Origin: Psychrobacter sp. WY6
GTDB taxonomy: Bacteria > Pseudomonadota > Gammaproteobacteria > Pseudomonadales > Moraxellaceae
Assembly (NCBI RefSeq): GCF_018448495.1
Contig: NZ_CP049902.1
Coordinates: forward strand, 2,976,001-3,040,000
DNA: 64,000 bases
Reading direction: 5' to 3'
This document shows positions 54,187 to 63,581 of this stretch, piece by piece. Below the pieces are notes generated by a model. The model searched no databases and had not been told where the DNA came from. It saw only the letters and a list, made by a program, of their open reading frames with translations. Within the stretch, counting starts at the first letter, position 1, and the number at the start of each line of letters is the position of its first letter. Position numbers and translations under genes: made by a program.

Positions 54187-54398
54187 AGGGCGTGTCCTCA
54201 TTTTAAAAATGGTGATAAACATGAGATAAATTGCCGTTAAACAAGGAAAGTAGCGCAAATAATATCGAGATATTAAGAAACTATTTGACGATTTTTGGCA
54301 AAATTTAGCCATTTTTAGCCATTTTTAGCCATTTTTAGCCATTTTTAGCCATTTTTAGCCCATTTAGCAAGTAATCGATTGAATTGAGGACACGCCCT
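54187..54398. mobile_element. MITE copy C (212 bp) with expanded internal 10-bp repeat
   Basis: Ends AGGGCGTGTCCTCA and TGAGGACACGCCCT (14-bp perfect inverted repeats) flanked by CTAG. Longer than the other copies because AGCCATTTTT is repeated five times at about 54307-54357; copies A and B have one. It lies between the two HisC-like genes. The rest of the 53864-54449 gap holds nothing else recognised. Confidence 0.9.
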
Positions 54399-54449
54399 AG
54401 TCTTGTTAGTTTATCGATATTTCAAATTAGCAATTTTTTAATGCACTAC

Positions 54450-55502
54450 TTAGACCCAGCCTTTTTCACGGAACAGCTTTAATACTTTAATAAATGCTGC
54501 CATCTCGTCAGGTGTGCCAAGTGTTAGACGGTTGAAACCTGTAATAGGTGGAAACTCGCGACCAACCTTGATGCCATGGTCACGCATTCTATCGATATAA
54601 GTTTTTAAATCACCTTTTATCTCATGAAAAATAAAATTGGTCTGTGAAGGTAAATAACGCAATCCAAGATCGTCTAATACTGTCTCAATCATTTGGCGCG
54701 ACTGATTGGTATTGCGCAAGCTGAGCGCTAAAAACTTGGCATCATTTAACGTCGCAATAGCAGCAACCGCACCTGACAAGTTGGTGTTGTCCATAGACAT
54801 AAACGCTTCGACAGCCTCGATTGCTTGCGGATTAGAAACTGCGTATCCCACTCGCATACCGGCTAAGGCACATAACTTTGAGAAAGTATGGATAACAATA
54901 AGATTGTCGGATAACCCTTGTTTCACCCACTCAATACCGCTCTCAAAGCTTGGATCTGATACGTACTCCAAGTAAGCTTGATCTAGCAAGAAGTAATGGT
55001 TATCTGGTGCATTACTTACCCAAGTTTTAAGCCTTGAAGTTGATGTAATGATGCCCGTTGGGTTGTTTGGATTGCAAATATAAAGTAGGCTGATGCCATC
55101 AAAATCGTCAGCTGCTTTTTGTAGTTCATCAAAATCATAATCATAGTTTTCAGCGGTTAATGGTATCTTGACCACAGGCACGCCAATGGAATTTGCATAC
55201 ATCTCTGCACAATCAAACGTTGGCACAGGAATCACCATTTGAAACTGCTTACCCTCTTTTAATGCTTTGTTTTGCAACATTTGTAAGGTAGCTCGAATAT
55301 TTTCAGTCGAGCCATTGCCTAAGGAGATTTGGTTTTCTGCCACACCATGGATGGTGGCAATTTTGCTAATGAGCGCCGCGCGTGGATTATCTGGATAACG
55401 AAAGCCCTCACCTAAAGATTCTATAATGGCTTGTTTAGCAGAATCTGCCATGCCTAGTGAGTTTTCATTCGCATTTAATTCTAAGAATTTGTTATTTTGC
55501 AT
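54450..55502 (-). CDS. HisC-like PLP-dependent aminotransferase, copy 2
   Basis: 350 residues, closely similar to copy 1, with LNANENSLGM, GNGSTENIRATL, CNPNNPTGII and the PLP Lys in HTFSKLCALAGMRVGYA. A notable change is LLDQAYLEYV where copy 1 and the family have DEAY, and VPTFDCAEMY against HPTFAYAELY, both near the substrate pocket. Intact. It could act on a different amino acid or keto acid. Confidence 0.88.
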   Translation of the reverse strand: MQNNKFLELNANENSLGMADSAKQAIIESLGEGFRYPDNPRAALISKIATIHGVAENQISLGNGSTENIRATLQMLQNKALKEGKQFQMVIPVPTFDCAEMYANSIGVPVVKIPLTAENYDYDFDELQKAADDFDGISLLYICNPNNPTGIITSTSRLKTWVSNAPDNHYFLLDQAYLEYVSDPSFESGIEWVKQGLSDNLIVIHTFSKLCALAGMRVGYAVSNPQAIEAVEAFMSMDNTNLSGAVAAIATLNDAKFLALSLRNTNQSRQMIETVLDDLGLRYLPSQTNFIFHEIKGDLKTYIDRMRDHGIKVGREFPPITGFNRLTLGTPDEMAAFIKVLKLFREKGWV

Positions 55503-55749
55503 GATGGATTATATGCCTCAACGTCCGTTGTTATAAGTTCATATTGCTCATTGATATCATATTAAGGGGCATTTGGTATAAACACAAGTTTTGATATGAC
55601 CAATTATTAGTTATTAATTTACACCTATGAAGCCCTTCCTTTTAATCCCAATATTAGGTCAATTCAACACAACAGACAGTCATTTGTCGTCACGCATACT
55701 GCTATGAGAAATAGGACAAAAATTACCAAAAAATACTTTTAAGTTATAA

Positions 55750-57227
55750 TCATTCAGCCTTTTTATTCTCTGCATAAATATCGGGTGCGGCTTCAAATAC
55801 TAGCCAGCCCTTCTTCATCCATTCTTGAATAATATCTTTACCCATAATATGCATAAGATTAGCGAGTTGCATGTGTTGTGAGCCATGATACCAAATTTTT
55901 ATAGTGACTCTATTCAACAGATTATCACTGTTCAGATTAAACATTTCTCTAATATACTCTCCATCTGAAGAATCTAAAGAGTGTCCCCAGATAATAATCT
56001 CATAGTCATTTTGAAGCAGGTAGTTTATAGGTGGCTTACTTGTTAGCTTCACATCACTATTATCTAAAAACATATAATCAGTATTACTGACAAGTTTTTG
56101 AAAAGTCTTAACAAAGCCGTAAATTTTATATTTTTTTAATTTTCCTTCATCTAAGTCGCTTATTCCAAGCACAATATTTTTGCGTTCCGCACTGCCATGA
56201 ATATACTGTACTTCTACTTGATTAAGTTGACTTTCAAGACTATTTGGATACAGTCTCTCGAAGGTGTCAGAATAATTAAACGTATAGACTGCATCAATTT
56301 CTTTTTTCAAATTACCAAAGGCATCAAGAGGTTTAGTTGGTTTAAGTTGGTTAATTACTAGGTTGATATAGATTGTAAATATTTTTGAGAAAAGCTCTAA
56401 ATCTTTGAGTATTTTATTGTATATTTCTATTTCGTTAAATGATGTATATACAGTTGAGTTTCGACTCAAATATTTAGTTTCCACTATATTATTGAAAGAT
56501 TTTTTTATATTTGTTTGAGTGGTATGTTCACTAATTCTCCTTTCCCTATACTCCTCCAAAACCTCATAATCTTTGAGTGTTAACCTTTTAGATTCTTGTT
56601 CATAATTAAGGTGTCTTCCAGACTTATTTTCTACTTCATAGGTAATATGCCCATATACGTGCTTTAAAACTCCAAAACTTTTAAGTAAATTTATAAAATA
56701 GTTCACCTTGAGACCAGTTTGGTTTAGCAATCTCCAATCAAATATTTTTCATTATCAAGGATTTTCTCTATGTTTACATCTGGTTCAGTACTTGGATACA
56801 TACTGTTTAAATTATCTGAAATAGTACTAGTGTTAAAATCAATATTAAAAATAAAATCAAAAGATAGGAGGCTGTTTTCTATCTCATTCTCAAAATCAAT
56901 CCATGTATCTACATCGGTCAAATGATGCTTAAAATGCTGAAACCAACCATTATTTATTAACTTCTCTTGCAAATCATTTACAGTATCAATCGATAACCTC
57001 AAATCATCTGTTTTATACAACTCCCTAGTCTTTGTAAAAAAATCTTTGTCTCTATTGGAACACTCACCTGAGATATATTTCTGAAACAAGTCATCAAAAC
57101 CAAGTTGTTTTTCTTCTTCGCAAGATTCCACAACCATCATTGCATCCATAAAATGCACATAAGCAGTTGGTAGATAATGTGCTAAATCAAAGCCATTACC
57201 CAGTACAAATATTCTTTTAGTGTCCAA
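55750..57227 (-). CDS. abiH: AbiH-family abortive-infection protein (frameshift near 56735)
   Basis: Phage-defence protein of the AbiH family. It opens with IFVLGNGFDLAHYLPTAYVHFM, the family hallmark. A break in a T run near 56735 hides FDWRLLNQTGLKVNYF. The C-terminal domain has AVYTFNYSDTFERLY, VQYIHGSAERKNIVLGI and IIIWGHSLDSSDGEYI. About 492 residues. AT-richer than its neighbours, with many rare-looking Ile/Lys/Asn codons, which suggests horizontal acquisition. It stands alone between housekeeping genes. Confidence 0.85.
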
Positions 57228-57257
57228 TTTTTATTCTCCTTTTTATAATCCAAAAAG

Positions 57258-57288
57258 AAGGCGAGCTAACTATCTGTTAACCCGCCTA
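57258..57288 (-). terminator. Terminator of uvrB
   Basis: On the minus strand AGGCGGGTTAACAGATAG then TTAGCTCGCCT and a T-rich tail. Confidence 0.6.
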
Positions 57289-57315
57289 CTGTTTTTATAT
57301 TCTAAGCCTTACCAT

Positions 57316-59425
57316 CTAAATCAAATGCGCCTTTAACTCTAGCACTTTATCACGCGTTTTTGCAGCATCTTCAAACTTCAAATCACGCGACATCTGCTTC
57401 ATGAGCTTTTCAAGACGATTGATTTCTTTCGCCAGCAAATCAGGACTGCGTAAGATACTAATATCGACATCAGGTAGATTGCTCTTGATAGGAATCACTT
57501 GATTGTCATTGGCATTCTGATCGTCACCCGTATCGATTTTATCAGTAATACTGCGACGCGCCCCTTTTGGTGTGATGTTGTGTTCAAGGTTAAATGCCAC
57601 TTGTTTTTCACGGCGACGGTCGGTCTCGTCTATCGCCTTTTGCATACTGTTGGTAATACGATCAGCATAAAGGATAGCCTTACCATTGATATGGCGCGCA
57701 GCACGACCGATGGTCTGAATAAGTGCACGCTCAGAACGCAAAAAGCCTTCTTTATCGGCATCAAATATCGCGACCAATGACACTTCTGGCATATCTAACC
57801 CTTCACGCAATAGGTTAATACCGACCAACACATCATGCACGCCTGTACGTAACTCATGAATGATCTGCATACGCTCAACGGTATCGATGTCCGAGTGCAG
57901 ATAGGCAACTTTGACATCGTATTCTTTTAGATAACTGGTCAAATCCTCTGACATGCGCTTGGTCAACGTGGTAATCAGCACGCGCTCATCTTTTTCTCGG
58001 CGCTTAGTAATCTCTGATAACACATCATCGACCTGCGTCAATACAGGACGAATCTCAATCTCAGGATCAATCAAACCCGTTGGACGCACGACTTGCTCGA
58101 CCACTTGCTCGCTGTGTTCAAGCTCATACAATGCAGGCGTGGCACTGACATAAATCGTTTTTGGCTTGATACGCTCCCACTCTTCAAACTTCATCGGACG
58201 GTTGTTCATCGCACTTGGCAAACGAAAGCCATAATTGACCAAGTTCTCTTTACGTGATCTATCGCCTTTATACATTGCACCGATTTGCGAAACAGTGACA
58301 TGTGACTCATCAAGGAACAGCAGTGCGTCTTCTGGAATATAGTCAAATAAGGTCGGCGGCGCTTCCCCTGATGGACGACCAGAGAGATGCTGCGAATAGT
58401 TTTCAATACCGTTGCGTAGCCGAGCTGCTGAATCATCTCAAGATCATACTGGGTACGCTCTTTAAGACGCTGTGCTTCAATCAGTTTATTGTTTTCACGG
58501 AAATACTCCAAACGCGGCTCAAGCTCAGCCCGAATCGTATGACTGGCAGCTTCCAGTTTATTACGCGGCGTCACATAGTGCGACTTTGGATAAATAGTAA
58601 TACGCGGCACGCTACGTACCGTCTTACTGTCAATGGATCAAACCAAGTAATTTTCTCCACTTCATTATCAAATAAATGCACACGTACCGCCAGCTGCTCA
58701 GACTCCGCAGGATAAATATCTAGCAGCTCGCCACGCAGCCGATACGTACCGCGTCCAAAGTCTAGCTCATTGCGCGTATATTGCATTTCAACAAGACGTT
58801 TAATGGTAGCAGTGCGATCAATTTTGTCCCCAACGACGACGTGCAGCAGCATTTTTAAATAACTTTCTGGATCACCCAAACCATAAATGCACGAGACCGA
58901 GGCGACGATAATTGCATCACGGCGCTCTAGGAGTGCTCGCGTCGCTGACAGACGCATCTGATCGATATGATCATTAATAGCGCTGTCTTTTTCGATAAAG
59001 GTGTCACTTGCCGCGACATAGGCTTCCGGCTGATAATAGTCATAATAACTGACGAAATACTCAACGGCATTGTTTGGAAAAAATGACTTAAACTCACCAT
59101 ATAACTGCGCGGCAAGCGTTTTGTTATGTGCCATGATAATGGTTGGACGCTGCGTCTCAGAGATGACCTTTGCCATGGTATAGGTCTTACCCGAACCCGT
59201 TACACCCAGTAGTAACTGCTCATCCATGCCAGAATTAATACCGTTGACGAGCTTTTCAATCGCTTGCGGTTGATCGCCTGCTGGCTCAAATTCGGTAACC
59301 ATCTCAAAAGCACGACTTGATATTTGCGTCCCAGACGCATTGACACCACTAATTTCAGCTTCGCCCTGTAGCTGAGTGGCCAATTGGTTTAACTGACGCG
59401 ACGAGCGCGGTTCAGGCATTCGCAT
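57316..59425 (-). CDS. uvrB: UvrABC system protein B (two frameshifts)
   Basis: Helicase-like damage-recognition subunit of nucleotide excision repair. Walker [14 protein letters not shown] is near residue 75; the beta-hairpin region [38 protein letters not shown] and QTIGRAARH follow. A C-terminal UVR motif ([20 protein letters not shown]) is present. Frames change near 58605 and in 58285-58400. About 700 residues once joined. ATG 59425 or 59419 are both possible. Confidence 0.93.
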
Positions 59426-59553
59426 AATGGCTTTCTTCTTCTGAAGGTTTATAACAATGTGGGGTCTAAGCTAGGGTTTTTAAAGGTAATTAAGGGTTTT
59501 ATCTTGTCATCTTCTTACAATATTGGCATCTAGATATGACGTCACACGCCCTA

Positions 59554-59586
59554 TTTATAACGAATAAATAGTACCTTCGTTATAAA
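59554..59586. promoter_or_regulatory. Possible operator: 11-bp inverted repeat, third copy at 59704-59714
   Basis: TTTATAACGAA and its exact reverse complement TTCGTTATAAA are separated by 11 bp; TTTATAACGAA recurs at 59704-59714, about 80 bp before the dps start. The 369-bp gap (59426-59794) between uvrB and dps contains no gene. Confidence 0.4.
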
Positions 59587-59794
59587 AAACGCACACAGCA
59601 ACTACTAAATTTACAAAGCTTTTCATGATTAACAAACTCATTACACGACCACCTAATAAAGCCTAACGCTTGAGGCTTTCAATCTTCATTTAAGCTGCTA
59701 TTATTTATAACGAATCAACAAGTAGTTCATAAGTAAGATACCAATAACAACAAATGAGATTTTCATTAAAATAATACACATAATGGAGTAGAAC

Positions 59795-60325
59795 ATGAGA
59801 GAACGTTACGCAAGTGGAATAGATGATGCAACCGCAAAGAAAATGATCGACTTATTGAACGCTAATCTAGCGAATCTCATTGATTTGAGTATGGACAGTA
59901 AGCAATGTCATTGGAATTTGCAAGGTACTGGCTTTATCGGTGTGCATCAGTTATTAGATGATACCTATGGTCGCTTGACTGAAGCTTATGATACGGTTGC
60001 TGAGCGTATTGTTATCCTTGGCGGTAAAGCCAATGGTATCTCTAAACGTGTCGTTGAGGACTCTATCCTCGAGACTTACCCTACTGATATCACTGAAGTC
60101 GATCAGCATGTTCGTGAGCTTACCAATCGCTATAAGACCATTGCGGCATCATTGCGTGAAGGGATTGATGCTGCTGGTGATGCGGGTGACGAAGATACCG
60201 CTGACCTATTAACGGAAATAAGCCGTACTGTCGATAAAGATGCATGGTTCATCGGTGCCAATGCACCAAAAAATAACATCTTTGTACCTAAACCAGTTAT
60301 ACCAATAAAACAGGTATATCAATAA
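59795..60325 (+). CDS. dps: Dps-family DNA-binding ferritin
   Basis: Starvation/oxidative-stress protein that oxidises and stores iron in a 12-mer shell. Ferroxidase ligands are in QCHWNLQG, VHQLLDD and AYDTVAER, in the order known for Dps. 176 residues with a short Lys/Pro-rich tail. TAATGGAGTAGAAC precedes ATG 59795. The near-palindromic repeats upstream may be its control site. Intact. Confidence 0.92.
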   Translation: MRERYASGIDDATAKKMIDLLNANLANLIDLSMDSKQCHWNLQGTGFIGVHQLLDDTYGRLTEAYDTVAERIVILGGKANGISKRVVEDSILETYPTDITEVDQHVRELTNRYKTIAASLREGIDAAGDAGDEDTADLLTEISRTVDKDAWFIGANAPKNNIFVPKPVIPIKQVYQ

Positions 60326-60340
60326 GATAGTCCATATCAG

Positions 60341-60372
60341 CAAAAAAGGTCACTTTTATAGTGACCTTTTTT
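60341..60372. terminator. Terminator after dps
   Basis: AAAAAAGGTCACT-TTTAT-AGTGACCTTTTTT; the A and T tracts make it bidirectional. Confidence 0.9.
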
Positions 60373-60453
60373 GTGTGTACTAATTTATGTGTAATAACTT
60401 TAAGATTCGCGTTCAGAGACGGGCTTTAAAGTAGCTAAATTGTCAGTTATTAG

Positions 60454-61160
60454 TTAAAAAACACCTTGGATTATTTGTTGCATCTGCGGTAAAAGCTCAC
60501 CCAGCTGCGCCTCTGTCTCACTGGTATCGTCAGGCAAAGATTGCTTTAGAAATGCAGCTGTAATCTGTGGTTGTTTCGACAAGATACTTTGACCCATCAC
60601 CGTATCATAAAAATCAATTTGAGCATCAACTTCCGCTTGCGTATAGTAAGTTTTTGCTGCGTTAATATATGCTTGCGTCAACGTCTGCTTGTCAGCAGCA
60701 TTGCCTATACCATTGGTCATTATCTTGGCATATTGACCTAGCACTTTTTGAATCTGCTCTTGTAGCGCCTGTTGGCGTTTATTTAAGTTACCATCACCTA
60801 CTGACTCAGTACGATTTTGCGTTTGTACATTGATAGCATTAATAGCCGCTTGTTGCCCGTTAACGATAGATTCTATTTGCTCATCAATGTGCATCACTTC
60901 ATCAGCTTAACGATAGACGTATCTGTTGGGGAAATATTATTATTCATAAAAGCGGTATTGTTAATAGAAGCGCTATTCGCACTTATTCTATTGATACTTA
61001 CGCTTTGCTGTTGAGCAGACCCATTATGAATTACCAGCTCAGCCTGTGCTTGAGTCAGACTGGCTACTGCGCTAATAGTGACAACGGCCATACTTAATGA
61101 GCGAACCATGAGTGAACGCCCAACAGGGCTCTCTATAGCAGACTGAAGACTTAGTTTCAT
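60454..61160 (-). CDS. DUF2059 exported protein (frameshift near 60897)
   Basis: Signal peptide (LSMAVVTISAVASLTQAQA) followed by a low-complexity Asn/Ser segment. The DUF2059 part (LMEVMHIDEQIESIV, after adding one base near 60897) continues with YINAAKTYYTQAEVDAQIDFYD and SILSKQPQITAAFL. About 235 residues, likely periplasmic, unknown role. It lies 16 bp after the CDF gene on the same strand. Confidence 0.8.
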
Positions 61161-61175
61161 ATTAGTTTCTCTTTA

Positions 61176-62291
61176 TCAGGCATCTTGGTTATAACTATTG
61201 GGTAAGCTCAAAGTTTCGGCATTGGGTACAGATAATGTCAGGATAGCTTCCTGAAATAAAGGATTCGCACGGAACTGACTTTCAATAATTTCGAATTTTT
61301 GGGCAATCTCTTTTTCTTTTTGATTACCAGCGATATCGACTGCCGCCACCATAAATATCTTTTTGGGTCCCACCCACTCCAAATGTAAGTACGACACACT
61401 ATCTATATCTGGATGATTGAGTAACTCGCTCAATGCATAGCCATGTATCCTCTCTGATACTTTATAACCGACCAAAAAGTCACGGTTACGGCTAATTAAA
61501 AAGATGGCTACCGCACCCAATAATATTCCGACAATGATAGAGCCGAGCGCATCCCAAAACGGCTGTCCCGTATAAGCATGCATACCCATGGCAGCAGCAG
61601 CGACAACCAAGCCAATGACAGCTGCCAAGTCTTCAAAGAATACGCCACGTAAAGTTGGGTTTGACGTATCGACCACATAGCCAATGGCGCTGACATTTAT
61701 CGCTTCACCATGCTTTTTACTTTGTAAGTAAGCTTGCCCTAATGAAAACCCTTCGAGCACAAACGCAATCGCCAATACAATGAAACCGATGGTATAGTTG
61801 GTCTCGCTTTCCGCAGCATTCCACTCGGTGATACCAGTATAAATGGAGACAATCGAACCTGCCATAAAGACACCAAAAGCGGCAATCGACCAGACATAAG
61901 CTTCTTTGCCATAGAGGGGATGGCTTTCATCAGCAGGTTTGATCGCCTTTTTCTCGGCGACGATTAATAAGGTACCGTTACCTGCATCTGCCCACGAATG
62001 CGCTGACTCTGCGATCATAGAAGCAGAACCCGTCATAAATGCTGCTACCGTTTTGGCAATCGCAATGATAATGTTGGCTCCAACGGCAATTAATACCGTT
62101 ACCAATGAAGCGGAATGTTGCTTGTCTTTATTAGTGGTCGACTTAGCAGAACCGTCTAATACAGAACGAGAATCACTATCAGAAGTGGTATCTTTAATGA
62201 GCGTACCAGTGCCTCGAGCACGACTATTATGCGGCGCTGACTGATGAGAAACAGGAGTGTGTGACTCGGCTTCCGATGGTTTTAAGCTCAT
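61176..62291 (-). CDS. Cation diffusion facilitator family metal exporter
   Basis: Inner-membrane divalent-metal/proton antiporter with six predicted helices. The metal site is in ESAHSWADAGNG (helix 2) and FWDALGSIIVGILL (helix 5). A Ser/Thr-rich N-terminal extension of about 55 residues has no His-rich loop. The C-terminal cytoplasmic part is short (YLHLEWVGPKKIFMVAAVDI). 371 residues, intact. Zn, Fe or Mn specificity cannot be told. Confidence 0.88.
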   Translation of the reverse strand: MSLKPSEAESHTPVSHQSAPHNSRARGTGTLIKDTTSDSDSRSVLDGSAKSTTNKDKQHSASLVTVLIAVGANIIIAIAKTVAAFMTGSASMIAESAHSWADAGNGTLLIVAEKKAIKPADESHPLYGKEAYVWSIAAFGVFMAGSIVSIYTGITEWNAAESETNYTIGFIVLAIAFVLEGFSLGQAYLQSKKHGEAINVSAIGYVVDTSNPTLRGVFFEDLAAVIGLVVAAAAMGMHAYTGQPFWDALGSIIVGILLGAVAIFLISRNRDFLVGYKVSERIHGYALSELLNHPDIDSVSYLHLEWVGPKKIFMVAAVDIAGNQKEKEIAQKFEIIESQFRANPLFQEAILTLSVPNAETLSLPNSYNQDA

Positions 62292-62480
62292 AATAATCTC
62301 GATATAGGCTTTTTGAACGCAGATATATATATTTAACCAGATTAATAGACCGTATATTGAAAGCCGTTTAACTGACTATACAAGGTCTATTTTGTCTTAA
62401 CGATCATGAAGATTAGCCAGCTCACCAATCATATCTCCTATATCACACTGGGTCGATGCGAGCTTCCAGACGCAGGTTTT

Positions 62481-62941
62481 TTACGCTCCTAGTGCGGCAT
62501 CAGCGCGGCATTGCTGCATGGGATTTTTGATATCAAGTGGCGGCGCAGGTGTGGGCTTGCCATTATCATCGATAGCGACCATCGTAAAATAGCAGCTGTT
62601 GGTATGGCGTACAGTACGGGCTCGAACATCTTCTGCTTCGACGCGAATGCCGACCTCCATCGAAGTATTCCCCACATAGTTGACACTTGCCGCAAAGGTA
62701 ACCAATTCGCCACATATATAGGCTCACGAAACATCACTTGGTCAACAGACAGCGTCACCACATAATTACCGCTATAGCGACTGGCGCAAGCGTAAGCGAC
62801 TTGATCTAACATCTTAAGCAAATCACCACCATGCACATTGCCAATAAAATTTGCCATATCAGGCGTCATGAGTATCGACATATATAGCTCATGATTTAAC
62901 GGGGCTTTTTTGGCAGTCGAGCTGGTATTGTATTGCGGCAT
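62481..62941 (-). CDS. Acyl-CoA thioesterase, hotdog fold (frameshift near 62715)
   Basis: YciA/acyl-CoA hydrolase-type enzyme. ATG 62941 follows AAGGATTTTT. The core reads MTPDMANFIGNVHGGDLLKML and ASRYSGNYVVTLSVDQVMF; the break near 62715 joins EPIYVGELVTFAASVNYVG, and CYFTMVAIDDNGKP follows. About 153 residues. Hydrolyses acyl-CoA to free acid and CoA in the cytoplasm. Confidence 0.88.
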
Positions 62942-63067
62942 AAAAATCCTTGAATGATTTAGGGCGTGTTGATAGTAAGTATCATTTATACAGCAGCGCA
63001 CAAGAGAGCACAAACGGCACTCTGTCATTGAATGGTCTAGGTTATGTAAATCTGAAGCTATTTAACT

Positions 63068-63480
63068 TTAGCTCAACCAATGAAAACGATAAGCAAGCCA
63101 AGCAACAATGGCGCTCACTGAACCTGTCAAGATACCGCCCCAAGCAAAATCAACCAACGCTGTATCTAGTGTAAAACCTTTGTACAACGCTAAACTGGTA
63201 AAGTCATAAGTACCGTAAGCCATCAGCCCTATTAGGCCACCAAGCAAGAATATATGACCAATCGAAGCGCGCCTGCTTTGATTTGTGGATATAAAATCAA
63301 GACACAGAGAGCCAGTAGATAAAACATATAGAACACGCCAGCAGCAATCATGTTTGGCTCATCGGCAAGCAGATGCCCGATACGCTTTTCATAAAATAAG
63401 CCAGTCATAGTCTTGAGCCAAACTGCGTCAATACCCAAAAATATAAGCACAGCAGCCAGATATATAAATACATAACCCAT
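63068..63480 (-). CDS. DUF2177 membrane protein (frameshift near 63265)
   Basis: Four-helix inner-membrane protein: YVFIYLAAVLIFLGIDAVWLK near the start, FYMFYLLALCVLIL, then after the break GHIFLLGGLIGLMAYGTYDF and FAWGGILTGSVSAIVAWLAY. ATG 63480 lies behind AAGGATG. About 138 residues. Often found near cyclopropane-synthase-like genes, as here. Function unknown. Confidence 0.82.
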
Positions 63481-63581
63481 AACCACATCCTTTTAATTAG
63501 CGTTTTTTAATCCCAGCTTGTTTCCATCATCGCTTGTTAAGTCAGTGCTTGTTAAGACACTACCTGTTGAAACGCAACTTA

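Noticed and set aside
59540..59553. Possible MITE right end (ACACGCCCTA) before the dps repeats
   Set aside because: Ten-base match only; the adjoining sequence does not match the element interior.
62957..62975. Possible solo MITE/IS end (AGGGCGTGTTGATAG)
   Set aside because: Only about 9 bases agree and there is no partner end or interior match.
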